Below are positions 1-6,880 of a stretch of DNA of 29,775 nucleotides, piece by piece. Within the stretch, counting starts at the first letter, position 1, and every line of letters begins with the position of its first letter. The translations under genes and the position numbers were made by a program. Origin of the DNA: Streptomyces sp. NRRL F-6131 (GTDB taxonomy: Bacteria; Actinomycetota; Actinomycetes; Streptomycetales; Streptomycetaceae); assembly GCA_000719695.1 (NCBI GenBank), contig JOHN01000081.1, forward strand, positions 1-29,775, written 5' to 3'. Under the pieces are notes generated by a model. The model made no database searches. It was not told where the DNA came from and saw only the letters and a program-made list of their open reading frames with translations.

Positions 1-45
1 GTACTGCAGGGGGGACCCTGTGGGAGAGTAGGACGCCGCCGAACA
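1..45 (+). rRNA. rrf: 5S ribosomal RNA, 3' end (partial)
   Basis: The first bases match the 3' end of actinobacterial 5S rRNA as I know it: GTACTGCAGGGGGGACCCTG followed by TGGGAGAGTAGGACGCCGCC and GAAC. The rest of the molecule and the remainder of the rRNA operon lie upstream of the window. The exact 3' end is uncertain by a few bases. The operon is transcribed on the plus strand and is closed by the strong hairpin right after it. Confidence 0.93.
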
Positions 46-55
46 ATCATTCACG

Positions 56-90
56 AAGAACCCCCGTCCGGGATCCGGATGGGGGTTCTT
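56..90 (+). terminator. Intrinsic terminator of the rRNA operon
   Basis: The arms AAGAACCCCC (56-65) and GGGGGTTCTT (81-90) are perfectly complementary. The inner segment continues the stem (TCCGG 67-71 with CCGGA 75-79, a G:T wobble at 66:80), giving about 16 pairs and a 3-base loop. It lies about 10 bases after the 5S end, as expected for termination of an rRNA operon. Confidence 0.93.
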
Positions 91-262
91 TGCGTTCACC
101 GTCATTTCCTGACGCTCTCCGAGCTCGGGCGGGTACCCGGGCGGGGTGGACCTAGCACCACCTGGAATTCGGGTGGGACGGCCAGTGCCCGTGGCTGTCG
201 TTCCGGGGACACTGGATGAGCAGGATCGGCGCCGGTGTGCGGCACCGGCATCAGGAGCGGGA

Positions 263-1681
263 GTGGTCGTGGCAGCAGAGAGTCGGATCAGCGGGGGCGG
301 CGTCGTGCGTGCCCAGACCGAGGCGGCGCTCACGGCGGGCGGCCTCGGACTGGCCCGGTTGTCGCTGCTGCTGCTCGGTGCGGTGCCGGTCGTGGTGGTG
401 CCGGTCTTCGGGGCGTTCTTCGCCGGCGCGACCGCCACGTGGATGCTCGACGGCTACTACCCGGCGGTGTTCGTCGCCCTGGTCGCCGCCGTGGTCGCGG
501 GCCTGACGCTGGCCGGGATGTTCGTACGGCCGTGGGCGCGCCGGACGCGGGGGCAGCTGGGCCGCTGGTACGGCATCCGGCTGCCGGTGGAGTACACCCC
601 CCGGCCGGCGCTGGAGGCGGACGCCCGCGGTCACTGGTGGACGGGGTACTCCTACCACCGCTCCCACGGCGTCGCCCGGCTCGCGCAGCTGCTGCACTGG
701 GCGGCGAGGGACGCGGCGACGCGGCGCGAGATGCTCTGGCTGGTGGTGAGCCCGCTGCTGGTGGCCGCGTCCGGGCTGTTGGTGTTCGGACTCCTGGGTG
801 GTGGGCTGGCGTACCTGGTGGTGGCGGTGCGCGGCTACGAGTCCTGGGGGCCGAGTTCGACGGGCGCCGTGAACGTGCTGGTCTCGGTCCTGCTGGCAGT
901 CGCGCTGGTCGCTCTGGGTGTGCTGCTGGCTCCGTACGCGGTGCGCGGGTACGCGGAGGTGGCGCGACGGGTGCTGGACCGGGACGGCCGGGCCTCGCAC
1001 GCCCAGCTGACCCGGCGGGTGGCCGAGCTGACCGAGACCCGCGCCGACGCCGTCGGGAACCAGGCGGCGGAGCTGCGGCGGATCGAGCGGGACCTGCACG
1101 ACGGTGCGCAGGCGCGACTGGTCGCGATCGGGATGACGCTGGGCACGATCGAGCACCTCATGGAGACCGACCCGGCGGCGGCGCGCCAGTTGCTCTCCGA
1201 GGCGCGGCAGTCCTCGGCGCGGGCGCTCCAGGAGCTGCGTGACCTGGTCCGCGGCATCCATCCGCCGGTGCTGGCGGAGCGGGGGCTGGGGGACGCGGTC
1301 CGCGCGCTGGCGCTCGACTGCGCGCTGCCGACCGAGGTGTGCGTGAGCCTGCCGGACCGGCCGCCGGCGCCGGTGGAGGCCACGGCGTACTTCAGCATCT
1401 GCGAGCTGTTGGCCAACGCGGCCAAGCACTCGGGTGCGGAGCAGGTGTGGGTGGACATCATGTACCGGGCCGGCCGGCTGCGGGTCACGGTGACGGACGA
1501 CGGGGTCGGAGTCGCGGATCCCACCAGGGGGACCGGCCTGCGCGGGATCGAGCGGCGATTGGGTACCTTCGACGGTGTCCTCGCCATCGACAGTACGTCG
1601 GGCGGTCCGACCACCATCACCCTGGAGCTGCCGTGCGAGTTGTCCTCGCCGAGGACCTTTACCTCCTTCGAGAAGGTCTGA
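263..1681 (+). CDS. NarL-type sensor histidine kinase
   Basis: Membrane sensor kinase of a two-component system, about 472 residues from the chosen start. The N-terminal half has four hydrophobic segments (roughly residues 28-50, 68-88, 157-187 and 207-230), like the 'putative sensor' domain found in many actinobacterial kinases. A HisKA_3 dimerisation domain follows, with the phospho-acceptor in ERDLHDGAQ (His279), then a GHKL ATPase domain with the N box (ELLANAAKHS), DDGVGV and GTGLRGIERR. The frame is open from a GTG at 146. I prefer GTG 263 because AGGAG at 253-257 sits five bases upstream; GTG 269 or 305 are also possible. The 3' end overlaps the response-regulator gene by 49 bases, so the two are translationally coupled. 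The signal sensed cannot be read from the sequence. Confidence 0.92.
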   Translation: MVVAAESRISGGGVVRAQTEAALTAGGLGLARLSLLLLGAVPVVVVPVFGAFFAGATATWMLDGYYPAVFVALVAAVVAGLTLAGMFVRPWARRTRGQLGRWYGIRLPVEYTPRPALEADARGHWWTGYSYHRSHGVARLAQLLHWAARDAATRREMLWLVVSPLLVAASGLLVFGLLGGGLAYLVVAVRGYESWGPSSTGAVNVLVSVLLAVALVALGVLLAPYAVRGYAEVARRVLDRDGRASHAQLTRRVAELTETRADAVGNQAAELRRIERDLHDGAQARLVAIGMTLGTIEHLMETDPAAARQLLSEARQSSARALQELRDLVRGIHPPVLAERGLGDAVRALALDCALPTEVCVSLPDRPPAPVEATAYFSICELLANAAKHSGAEQVWVDIMYRAGRLRVTVTDDGVGVADPTRGTGLRGIERRLGTFDGVLAIDSTSGGPTTITLELPCELSSPRTFTSFEKV

Positions 1682-2298
1682 TCCGACTGCTGGAGGCGCA
1701 CGGCTTCACGATCGCCGCCGCGGTCGAGACCGGTCCGGAACTGCAGGAGGCCCTGCTGACGCACCGTCCGGACGTGGCCGTTGTCGACGTCAGGCTGCCG
1801 CCGACGCTGACCGACGAGGGACTGCAGGCGGCGCTCAAGGCCCGCCGGGAGATCCCGGGTCTGCCGGTGCTGGTGCTGTCGCAGCACGTCCAGCAGCTCT
1901 ACGCGCGGGAGTTGCTGGCGGACGGCACCGGCGGGATCGGGTACCTGCTGAAGGACCGGGTCTTCAACGCCGACCAGTTCATCGACGCCGTCCGCCGGGT
2001 GGCGGCCGGGGGCACGGCGATGGATCCGGACGTGATCGCCAAGCTGATGCAGAGCACCGCGCGTCGGGCGGGTCCGCTGCAGCGGCTGTCGCCGCGCGAG
2101 CGGGAGGTCCTGGAGCTGATGGCGGAGGGCTGCTCGAACTCGGCGATCGCCGCCCGGCTGACGGTGAGCGACGGCGCGGTCGCCAAGCACATCGCCAATA
2201 TCTTCACCAAGCTCGAACTCGCCCCGGCGGAGGACGCGAACCGTCGGGTCATGGCCGTGCTGGCCTACCTCAACGGCACGGCGGGGCAGACGTCCTGA
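1633..2298 (+). CDS. NarL/FixJ-family response regulator
   Basis: Partner of the upstream kinase, 221 residues. The receiver domain has the acidic pair near the N-terminus (AED, residues 6-8), the phospho-acceptor Asp52 in VAVVDVRLPP, Ser83 and Lys107 (YLLKDRV). The C-terminal LuxR-type helix-turn-helix begins at LSPREREVLELMAEG (about residue 152) and includes the recognition region VSDGAVAKHIANIFTKL. The start is GTG 1633: GGAG at 1624-1627 gives normal spacing, and the protein begins VRVVLAED as expected for the family. It should dimerise on phosphorylation and bind DNA. Targets are unknown, although genes this close to an rRNA operon need not be related to it. Confidence 0.95.
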   Translation: MRVVLAEDLYLLREGLIRLLEAHGFTIAAAVETGPELQEALLTHRPDVAVVDVRLPPTLTDEGLQAALKARREIPGLPVLVLSQHVQQLYARELLADGTGGIGYLLKDRVFNADQFIDAVRRVAAGGTAMDPDVIAKLMQSTARRAGPLQRLSPREREVLELMAEGCSNSAIAARLTVSDGAVAKHIANIFTKLELAPAEDANRRVMAVLAYLNGTAGQTS

Positions 2299-2507
2299 CC
2301 CGGCGCCCGCTCACCGGTGCCGCGCGCCGGGTGCCGGGGCCGGTGGTGGTGACGGTGCGGGCTGCGGAAACGCTGAGACAGGTGTACGAGTAAACTCCGG
2401 TGGGCCGAGCCCGGAGGTCGCTCGGCCGTCCGGCGCCCCGACAGGCGGGAGCCGGCAGCCGGGGGCAGCGTACGGCCGCAGCCGACATCCAGGGGTTGAT
2501 AGACGTA

Positions 2508-4295
2508 ATGGCACGCCCATCGCTCACCAAGGCCCACCGCGGCCTGCTCGGCCTGGTCGCCGCCGGCGCCTGCGTCATCTCCGGTATCGGGTTCGCCGGC
2601 TCGTACAACGCGGTCAGGGAGTTGGCCGAGCAGAAGGGCTTCGGCGCCTTCTCCTACGCCTTCCCGATCGGCGTGGACGCGGGCATCGTGGTCCTGCTCG
2701 CGCTGGACCTGGTGCTGACCTGGCTGCGCATACCGTTCCCGGCGCTGCGGCAGACGGCCTGGCTGCTGACCGTCGCGACCATCGCCTTCAACGCGGCCGC
2801 CTCGTGGGGCGACCCGCTCGGGATGGGCATGCACGCGGTCATCCCGCTGCTGTTCGTCGTCGTGGTCGAGGCCTCCCGGCACGCGGTCGGCCGGATCGCG
2901 GCGATCACCGCGGACCGGCACATGGACTCGGTGCGGATGATGCGCTGGCTGCTCTCCCCGGTGCCGACCTTCCGGCTCTGGCGGCGGATGAAGCTCTGGG
3001 AGCTGCGCTCGTACGACGAGGTCGTGCGGCTGGAGCAGAACCGGCTGGTCTACCGGGCGCAGCTGCGCTTCCGCTACGGGCGCGGCTGGCGCCGCTCGGC
3101 GCCGATCCAGGCGCTGCTGCCGCTCAAGCTGGCCAAGTACGGCGTGCCGCTGGACCCGTCGGTGTTCGACCGGATGGACGAGGACGCCCGGGTGGCTCGC
3201 GAGGAGAAGGAGGCCCGGGAGCTCGAGGCGGAGGCCCGTGCCGAGGCGGCCCTGGCGGCGCAGGAGGCCCGTGCCGTGCAGGAGAGTCGTGCGGCGGCCG
3301 CCCTGGTGCCGGCCGGCCGGGCTGCCGGGGCCGCGCGCGCCGGGAAGGGCGGGGCGCCGGACCACACGCGGGACGGGGCCGAGGGGCCGGCCGAGGTGGG
3401 GCAGCACTCGCCGGTCCGGGGGGACCGGCACGTCGGACCGACCGGACCGCAGGGCCAGGGTCAGGTTCAGGCAGAGGGTCGGCCGCAGCAGCAGGCCCCG
3501 CAACAGGTACAGGTACAGGCTCCGCAGCAGGCCCAGGCGCAGGGTCGTCCGGAGCAGCAGGCGCAGGCCGAGCCGGCCCCCGCCGAGGTGCTCGCCAGGC
3601 TCGCCGCCGTGCGGCTGCGGGACGCGCAGGAGCCGGCGGGCGGCGAGCCGCAGGCCCCCGCGGAGCCGCAGGAGGAGCTGAACGTCTGGACGGCGCGGGC
3701 CGTGCGGACCACCGGTCACCCGAACGACGGCGCGCCGGGCGGGCGGGTGCCCGGCCAGGTCTCGCCGTGGTTCAAGCCGCCGCGCCCGACCGAGTCCGAG
3801 CTGGACGAGGGCCAGGAGCCGGAGGCCGTGGGTGCCCAGGCGGGGCCCGGGGCCGGGTACGCGGGGGAGGCGGACCTCCCGGCGGAGTCCGAGTTCGCGC
3901 AGGCGGCGGTGGCCACACCGTCGGTCGCCCGGTCTTCCGCCGCGCAGGCGCCCTTCGCGGCGGAGGGGTACGGCGAACAGGGGTACGCGGAGCAGGAGTA
4001 CACCGCGCCCGAGGCCGCGGAGGAGGCGCCGGAGTTCGTCGAGCGCCCGGAGCGGACCTCCGGCCCCGCGCCGCGCCCGGGCTCGTACCGGCTGGACCCG
4101 GAGCAGGCGTTCGAGGCACTGGTGAGCTACATCGACACCTTCGACCACGAGCCGGACCCGCAGCGGCTGGCCGCCTGGCTGACCCAGAAGTACGGGGTGG
4201 CCGGCAGCCGCCCGGACGGGTCGGTGCACCCGAAGGACGTCGAGGCCCTCTACCCGGAGCTGCGCGACCGCTACGCGACCTCCGGGCGGGACTGA
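2508..4295 (+). CDS. DUF2637 membrane protein with long disordered region
   Basis: 595 residues from ATG 2508. The first 130 residues hold four hydrophobic helices (about 10-30, 45-66, 75-95, 105-123), matching the DUF2637 family, which is common in Streptomyces chromosomes and related to spread-type proteins of conjugative plasmids. A basic, conserved cytoplasmic stretch follows (to about residue 220), then an Ala/Glu-rich probable coiled coil (about 223-270), a Gln/Ala/Pro-rich low-complexity region (about 310-370) and a long acidic linker. The last 70 residues, from YRLDPEQAFEALVSYIDTF, look folded again and may form a small helical, possibly DNA-binding, domain. The frame is open from 2400, but the hydrophobic domain starts just after 2508. 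The only Shine-Dalgarno candidate (AGGGG 2491-2495) is rather far upstream. Function unknown; a role in DNA transfer or nucleoid/membrane organisation is only a guess. Confidence 0.82.
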   Translation: MARPSLTKAHRGLLGLVAAGACVISGIGFAGSYNAVRELAEQKGFGAFSYAFPIGVDAGIVVLLALDLVLTWLRIPFPALRQTAWLLTVATIAFNAAASWGDPLGMGMHAVIPLLFVVVVEASRHAVGRIAAITADRHMDSVRMMRWLLSPVPTFRLWRRMKLWELRSYDEVVRLEQNRLVYRAQLRFRYGRGWRRSAPIQALLPLKLAKYGVPLDPSVFDRMDEDARVAREEKEARELEAEARAEAALAAQEARAVQESRAAAALVPAGRAAGAARAGKGGAPDHTRDGAEGPAEVGQHSPVRGDRHVGPTGPQGQGQVQAEGRPQQQAPQQVQVQAPQQAQAQGRPEQQAQAEPAPAEVLARLAAVRLRDAQEPAGGEPQAPAEPQEELNVWTARAVRTTGHPNDGAPGGRVPGQVSPWFKPPRPTESELDEGQEPEAVGAQAGPGAGYAGEADLPAESEFAQAAVATPSVARSSAAQAPFAAEGYGEQGYAEQEYTAPEAAEEAPEFVERPERTSGPAPRPGSYRLDPEQAFEALVSYIDTFDHEPDPQRLAAWLTQKYGVAGSRPDGSVHPKDVEALYPELRDRYATSGRD

Positions 4296-4392
4296 CCCGG
4301 CCGGCCGGCGGGCCGACCGATCAGCCGACCAGGCGACCGGCCGACCGGCCGCTGCTGCTGCCGCCCGGCCCGTCCGCTCCGCCGGGTGGCCA

Positions 4393-4421
4393 TTGACGCC
4401 CGTTCGCGGCCCGTCTACCTT
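4393..4421 (+). promoter_or_regulatory. Sigma-70-like promoter of the DUF6986 gene
   Basis: TTGACG (4393-4398) and TACCTT (4416-4421) are separated by 17 bases. Both agree with the Streptomyces HrdB-type consensus (TTGACn / TAnnnT). The predicted start point, about 4427-4429, falls inside the inverted repeat that follows, and the gene begins at 4492. Inferred from sequence only. Confidence 0.6.
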
Positions 4422-4425
4422 CGCA

Positions 4426-4440
4426 TCAACAAACTGTTGA
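4426..4440. promoter_or_regulatory. Inverted-repeat operator, probable repressor site
   Basis: TCAACA-AAC-TGTTGA is a perfect 6-base inverted repeat with a 3-base centre, starting five bases after the -10 hexamer. A protein bound here would block the promoter or early elongation. The TCAACA/TGTTGA form resembles operators of IclR-family repressors such as the AllR type that controls allantoin and glyoxylate genes in Streptomyces. That likeness is from memory, not from a search. Confidence 0.55.
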
Positions 4441-4491
4441 AGCGCTGGCCTGGCACGGGCCCCGCGCGCATGCTTGCGTGAGGAGTGACGG

Positions 4492-5784
4492 ATGTCGCAG
4501 GTCGAGATGGGCGGTACCGGGCCGGCGGGCGCGGCGGGGTTCTCCGCGGCCGCCCGGTCCGCCGTGGACGCGCTGCTGGCGCCGGTCGACGCCGACCTGG
4601 CCCGCCGCTACCCGGGCGACCCGGGCACCCGCCAGCCGGTCCACACCGTCTACGTGCCGGCCGACGCCTTCGCCGCCGACACCGTCCGGACCTGGGGGCG
4701 GCAGGCCCTGGAGGCCTTCGACGGTCACGCCGGAACCCCGGCCGAGCTGGCCCGCGCGCTCGGCGTGGCGGACGACGCCCTGCTCGCCGAGGTGCACCGC
4801 CGGGTCCGGGCCAAGCTGGAGCGCGAGCCGGTCGAGGACCTGCGGATCGACTTCGAGGACGGCTACGGCCCGCGGCCCGACGCCGAGGAGGACGCGGCCG
4901 CCGTCCGGACCGCCGAGCTGCTCGCCGCCGCGGTCGCCGACGGCAGCGCGCCGCCGTACGTCGGCATCCGGATCAAGTGCATGGAGGCGGCCGTCCGGGC
5001 GCGCGGCATCCGCACCCTGGAGCTCTTCCTCACCACCCTGCTGGCACACGGCGGGCTGCCCGACGGGCTGGTGCTCACCCTGCCCAAGGTCACCTACGCC
5101 GAGCAGGTCACGGCGCTGGTCCGGCTGCTGGAGGACTTCGAGCGCACCGCCGGGCTGCCGACCGGCCGGCTCGGCTTCGAGATCCAGATCGAGACCACCC
5201 AGGCGATCCTCGGCCCGGACGGGCGGGCCACCGTCGCCCGGATGATCGAGGCGGCCGAGGGGCGGGCCACCGGTCTGCACTACGGCACCTTCGACTACAG
5301 CGCCGCGTGCGGGGTCGCCGCCGCCCACCAGAGCATGGACCACCCGGTCGCCGACCACGCCAAGGCCGTGATGCAGGTGGCCGCGGCCGGGACCGGGGTG
5401 CGGCTCTCCGACGGCTCCACCAATGTGATTCCGACCGGCACCACGGCCCAGGTGCACGCCGGGTGGAAGCTCCACCACGACCTGGTCCGCCGCTCGCTCG
5501 CCCGCGCCTACTACCAGGGCTGGGACATGCACCCGGCGCACCTGCCGACCCGCTACGTCGCCGTCTACACCTTCTACCGGGAGGGCCTGGCCGCCGCCGC
5601 GGCCCGGCTGGCCGCGTACGTGGCCAAGGCGGGCGGGGACGTGATGGACGAGCCGGCGACCGCCCGGGCGCTCAGCGGCTACCTGCTGCGCGGGCTGGAC
5701 TGCGGCGCGGTCGACCCCGACGAGGTGCGGGCGGCGACCGGTCTGGACCGGGCCCGGCTGGACGCCCTGGCGGGCCGCGGCTGA
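4492..5784 (+). CDS. DUF6986 family aldolase/citrate-lyase-like enzyme
   Basis: 430 residues. The fold signals are those of the HpcH/HpaI aldolase and citrate lyase beta superfamily: RIDFEDGYG (acidic residues 120, 122, 123), GIRIKCMEA, LTLPKV, and FEIQIETTQAI, whose Glu230 and Glu234 are candidates for metal binding, followed by GLHYGTFDYSAACG and HPAHLPTRY. I recognise the whole as the actinobacterial DUF6986 type, which has no experimentally defined reaction that I know of. Relatives cleave or form C-C bonds of malate, citrate or their CoA esters, so a role in glyoxylate or dicarboxylate metabolism is plausible. ATG 4492 follows GAGGAG (4480-4485). It is a single-gene transcription unit with its own promoter and operator. 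Confidence 0.83.
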   Translation: MSQVEMGGTGPAGAAGFSAAARSAVDALLAPVDADLARRYPGDPGTRQPVHTVYVPADAFAADTVRTWGRQALEAFDGHAGTPAELARALGVADDALLAEVHRRVRAKLEREPVEDLRIDFEDGYGPRPDAEEDAAAVRTAELLAAAVADGSAPPYVGIRIKCMEAAVRARGIRTLELFLTTLLAHGGLPDGLVLTLPKVTYAEQVTALVRLLEDFERTAGLPTGRLGFEIQIETTQAILGPDGRATVARMIEAAEGRATGLHYGTFDYSAACGVAAAHQSMDHPVADHAKAVMQVAAAGTGVRLSDGSTNVIPTGTTAQVHAGWKLHHDLVRRSLARAYYQGWDMHPAHLPTRYVAVYTFYREGLAAAAARLAAYVAKAGGDVMDEPATARALSGYLLRGLDCGAVDPDEVRAATGLDRARLDALAGRG

Positions 5785-5973
5785 GCGGACCCGCGACGAC
5801 CTGGGGGAACCGGCCGGACCCGGTGCCGCCCGGCATCGTTCGGCAACCGGTCGGGCGCCGGGCGGGGGTTAGGCTGACGGCACGGCCCGCGCCGGGCGAC
5901 GGCTCGCCCGCGGACCGTGCCGCCCGCCCCTCGTCGCCCGCCCCTCGTCGCAGCCCGGGAGAACCGCCGCGCC

Positions 5974-6630
5974 ATGTCCGCCACACCGGAGCCGACCCCC
6001 CGGCCGTACCTGACCGTCCGGAGCGCGGGCACGCACGAGCTGGAGATCAAGAAGTCCCGGTTCATCTGCCACCTCGCCCGGGTCACCGACGAGGAGGAGG
6101 CCCAGGCGTTCATCGCGGGCATCCGCAAGCAGTACTGGGACGCCCGGCACAACTGCACCGCCTTCGTGGTCGGCGAGGAGCAGCGCCGCGAGCGCTCCAG
6201 CGACGACGGCGAGCCCGGTGGTACGGCCGGCGTGCCGATGCTGGAGGTGCTGCGCCGTCGCGGGGTGACCGACACGGCGGCGGTGGTGACCCGCTACTTC
6301 GGCGGCATCAAGCTCGGCGCGGGCGGTCTGGTGCGGGCCTACGGCAGCGCGGTGTCGGAGGCGCTGGACGAGGTCGGGCTGCTGGAGCGGCGGCCGGTCG
6401 CGCTGCTCGCGGTGACGGTGGACCACGCCCGGGCGGGGCGGGTGGAGAACGATCTGCGGGCGGCCGGGTTCACGGTGAGCGATCTGGCGTACGAGGCGGC
6501 CGGCGTGCGGATCGAGGTCGGGGTGCCGGAGCCGGAGGTCGCGGCGTTCCACACCTGGCTGGCCGAGGCGACCGGCGGCACGGCGACCGGGGTGGCCGCG
6601 GGCCGCACCCACGTCGAGGTGCCGGTCTGA
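5974..6630 (+). CDS. YigZ/IMPACT family protein
   Basis: 218 residues. The N-terminal UPF0029 (IMPACT) domain contains SRFICHLARV, the RHNCTAFV segment, SSDDGEPGGTAG and the family signature YFGGIKLGAGGLVRAYG (about residues 108-124). A shorter ferredoxin-like DUF1949 domain follows (about 140-215). The family is widespread; the eukaryotic member IMPACT affects translation control and bacterial members have been linked to nucleotide or RNA binding, but the bacterial role is unsettled. I chose ATG 5974 because family homology begins soon after it; the ribosome binding site (GGGAG about 13 bases upstream) is weak, and the frame is open from 5917. It stands alone on the plus strand. Confidence 0.93.
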   Translation: MSATPEPTPRPYLTVRSAGTHELEIKKSRFICHLARVTDEEEAQAFIAGIRKQYWDARHNCTAFVVGEEQRRERSSDDGEPGGTAGVPMLEVLRRRGVTDTAAVVTRYFGGIKLGAGGLVRAYGSAVSEALDEVGLLERRPVALLAVTVDHARAGRVENDLRAAGFTVSDLAYEAAGVRIEVGVPEPEVAAFHTWLAEATGGTATGVAAGRTHVEVPV

Positions 6631-6756
6631 GCGGACGCCGCCCGCGCCGTGCCGCCGGTCGCCCGGAGCGGATCACGAGCCGGATCCGGGCCGGCGAAGC
6701 AGATCCTCGTCCCGCGCGACAGCCGGCTTGAGCAGATTCACCCGAATGTAGTGACG

Positions 6757-6788
6757 TGGCCCGGAGTTGGAACTTCCGCTCCGGGCCA
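6757..6788 (+). terminator. Hairpin with 10-bp stem, possible terminator
   Basis: TGGCCCGGAG (6757-6766) pairs perfectly with CTCCGGGCCA (6779-6788), with a 12-base loop; a T-containing stretch (GGCGTTTCCTT) follows. It lies about 125 bases after the YigZ gene and 92 bases before the next start. It may end YigZ transcription or be a leader structure of the downstream gene. Confidence 0.5.
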
Positions 6789-6806
6789 TGGCGTTTCCTT
6801 GGCACA

Positions 6807-6824
6807 GGTCCGGCGAACCGGACC
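6807..6824 (+). other. Second short leader hairpin upstream of the unknown gene
   Basis: GGTCCGG (6807-6813), loop CGAA, and CCGGACC (6818-6824) form a perfect 7-bp stem-loop. It follows the 6757-6788 hairpin at short distance and precedes the strong ribosome binding site AAGGAGG (6867-6873). A role in the mRNA leader is inference. Confidence 0.4.
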
Positions 6825-6880
6825 AATGACCCATCGATGGAGGACACGGGACCCCACCACCGCCCCAAGGAGGTACGCGC

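Noticed and set aside
2265..4229. 654-codon minus-strand frame
   Set aside because: Antisense to the DUF2637 gene; low-complexity Arg/Leu/Pro sequence, no start context and no domain.
5870..5875. TAGGCT as the -10 of the YigZ gene
   Set aside because: No -35 at proper spacing and 98 bases from the start; too weak to list as a feature.
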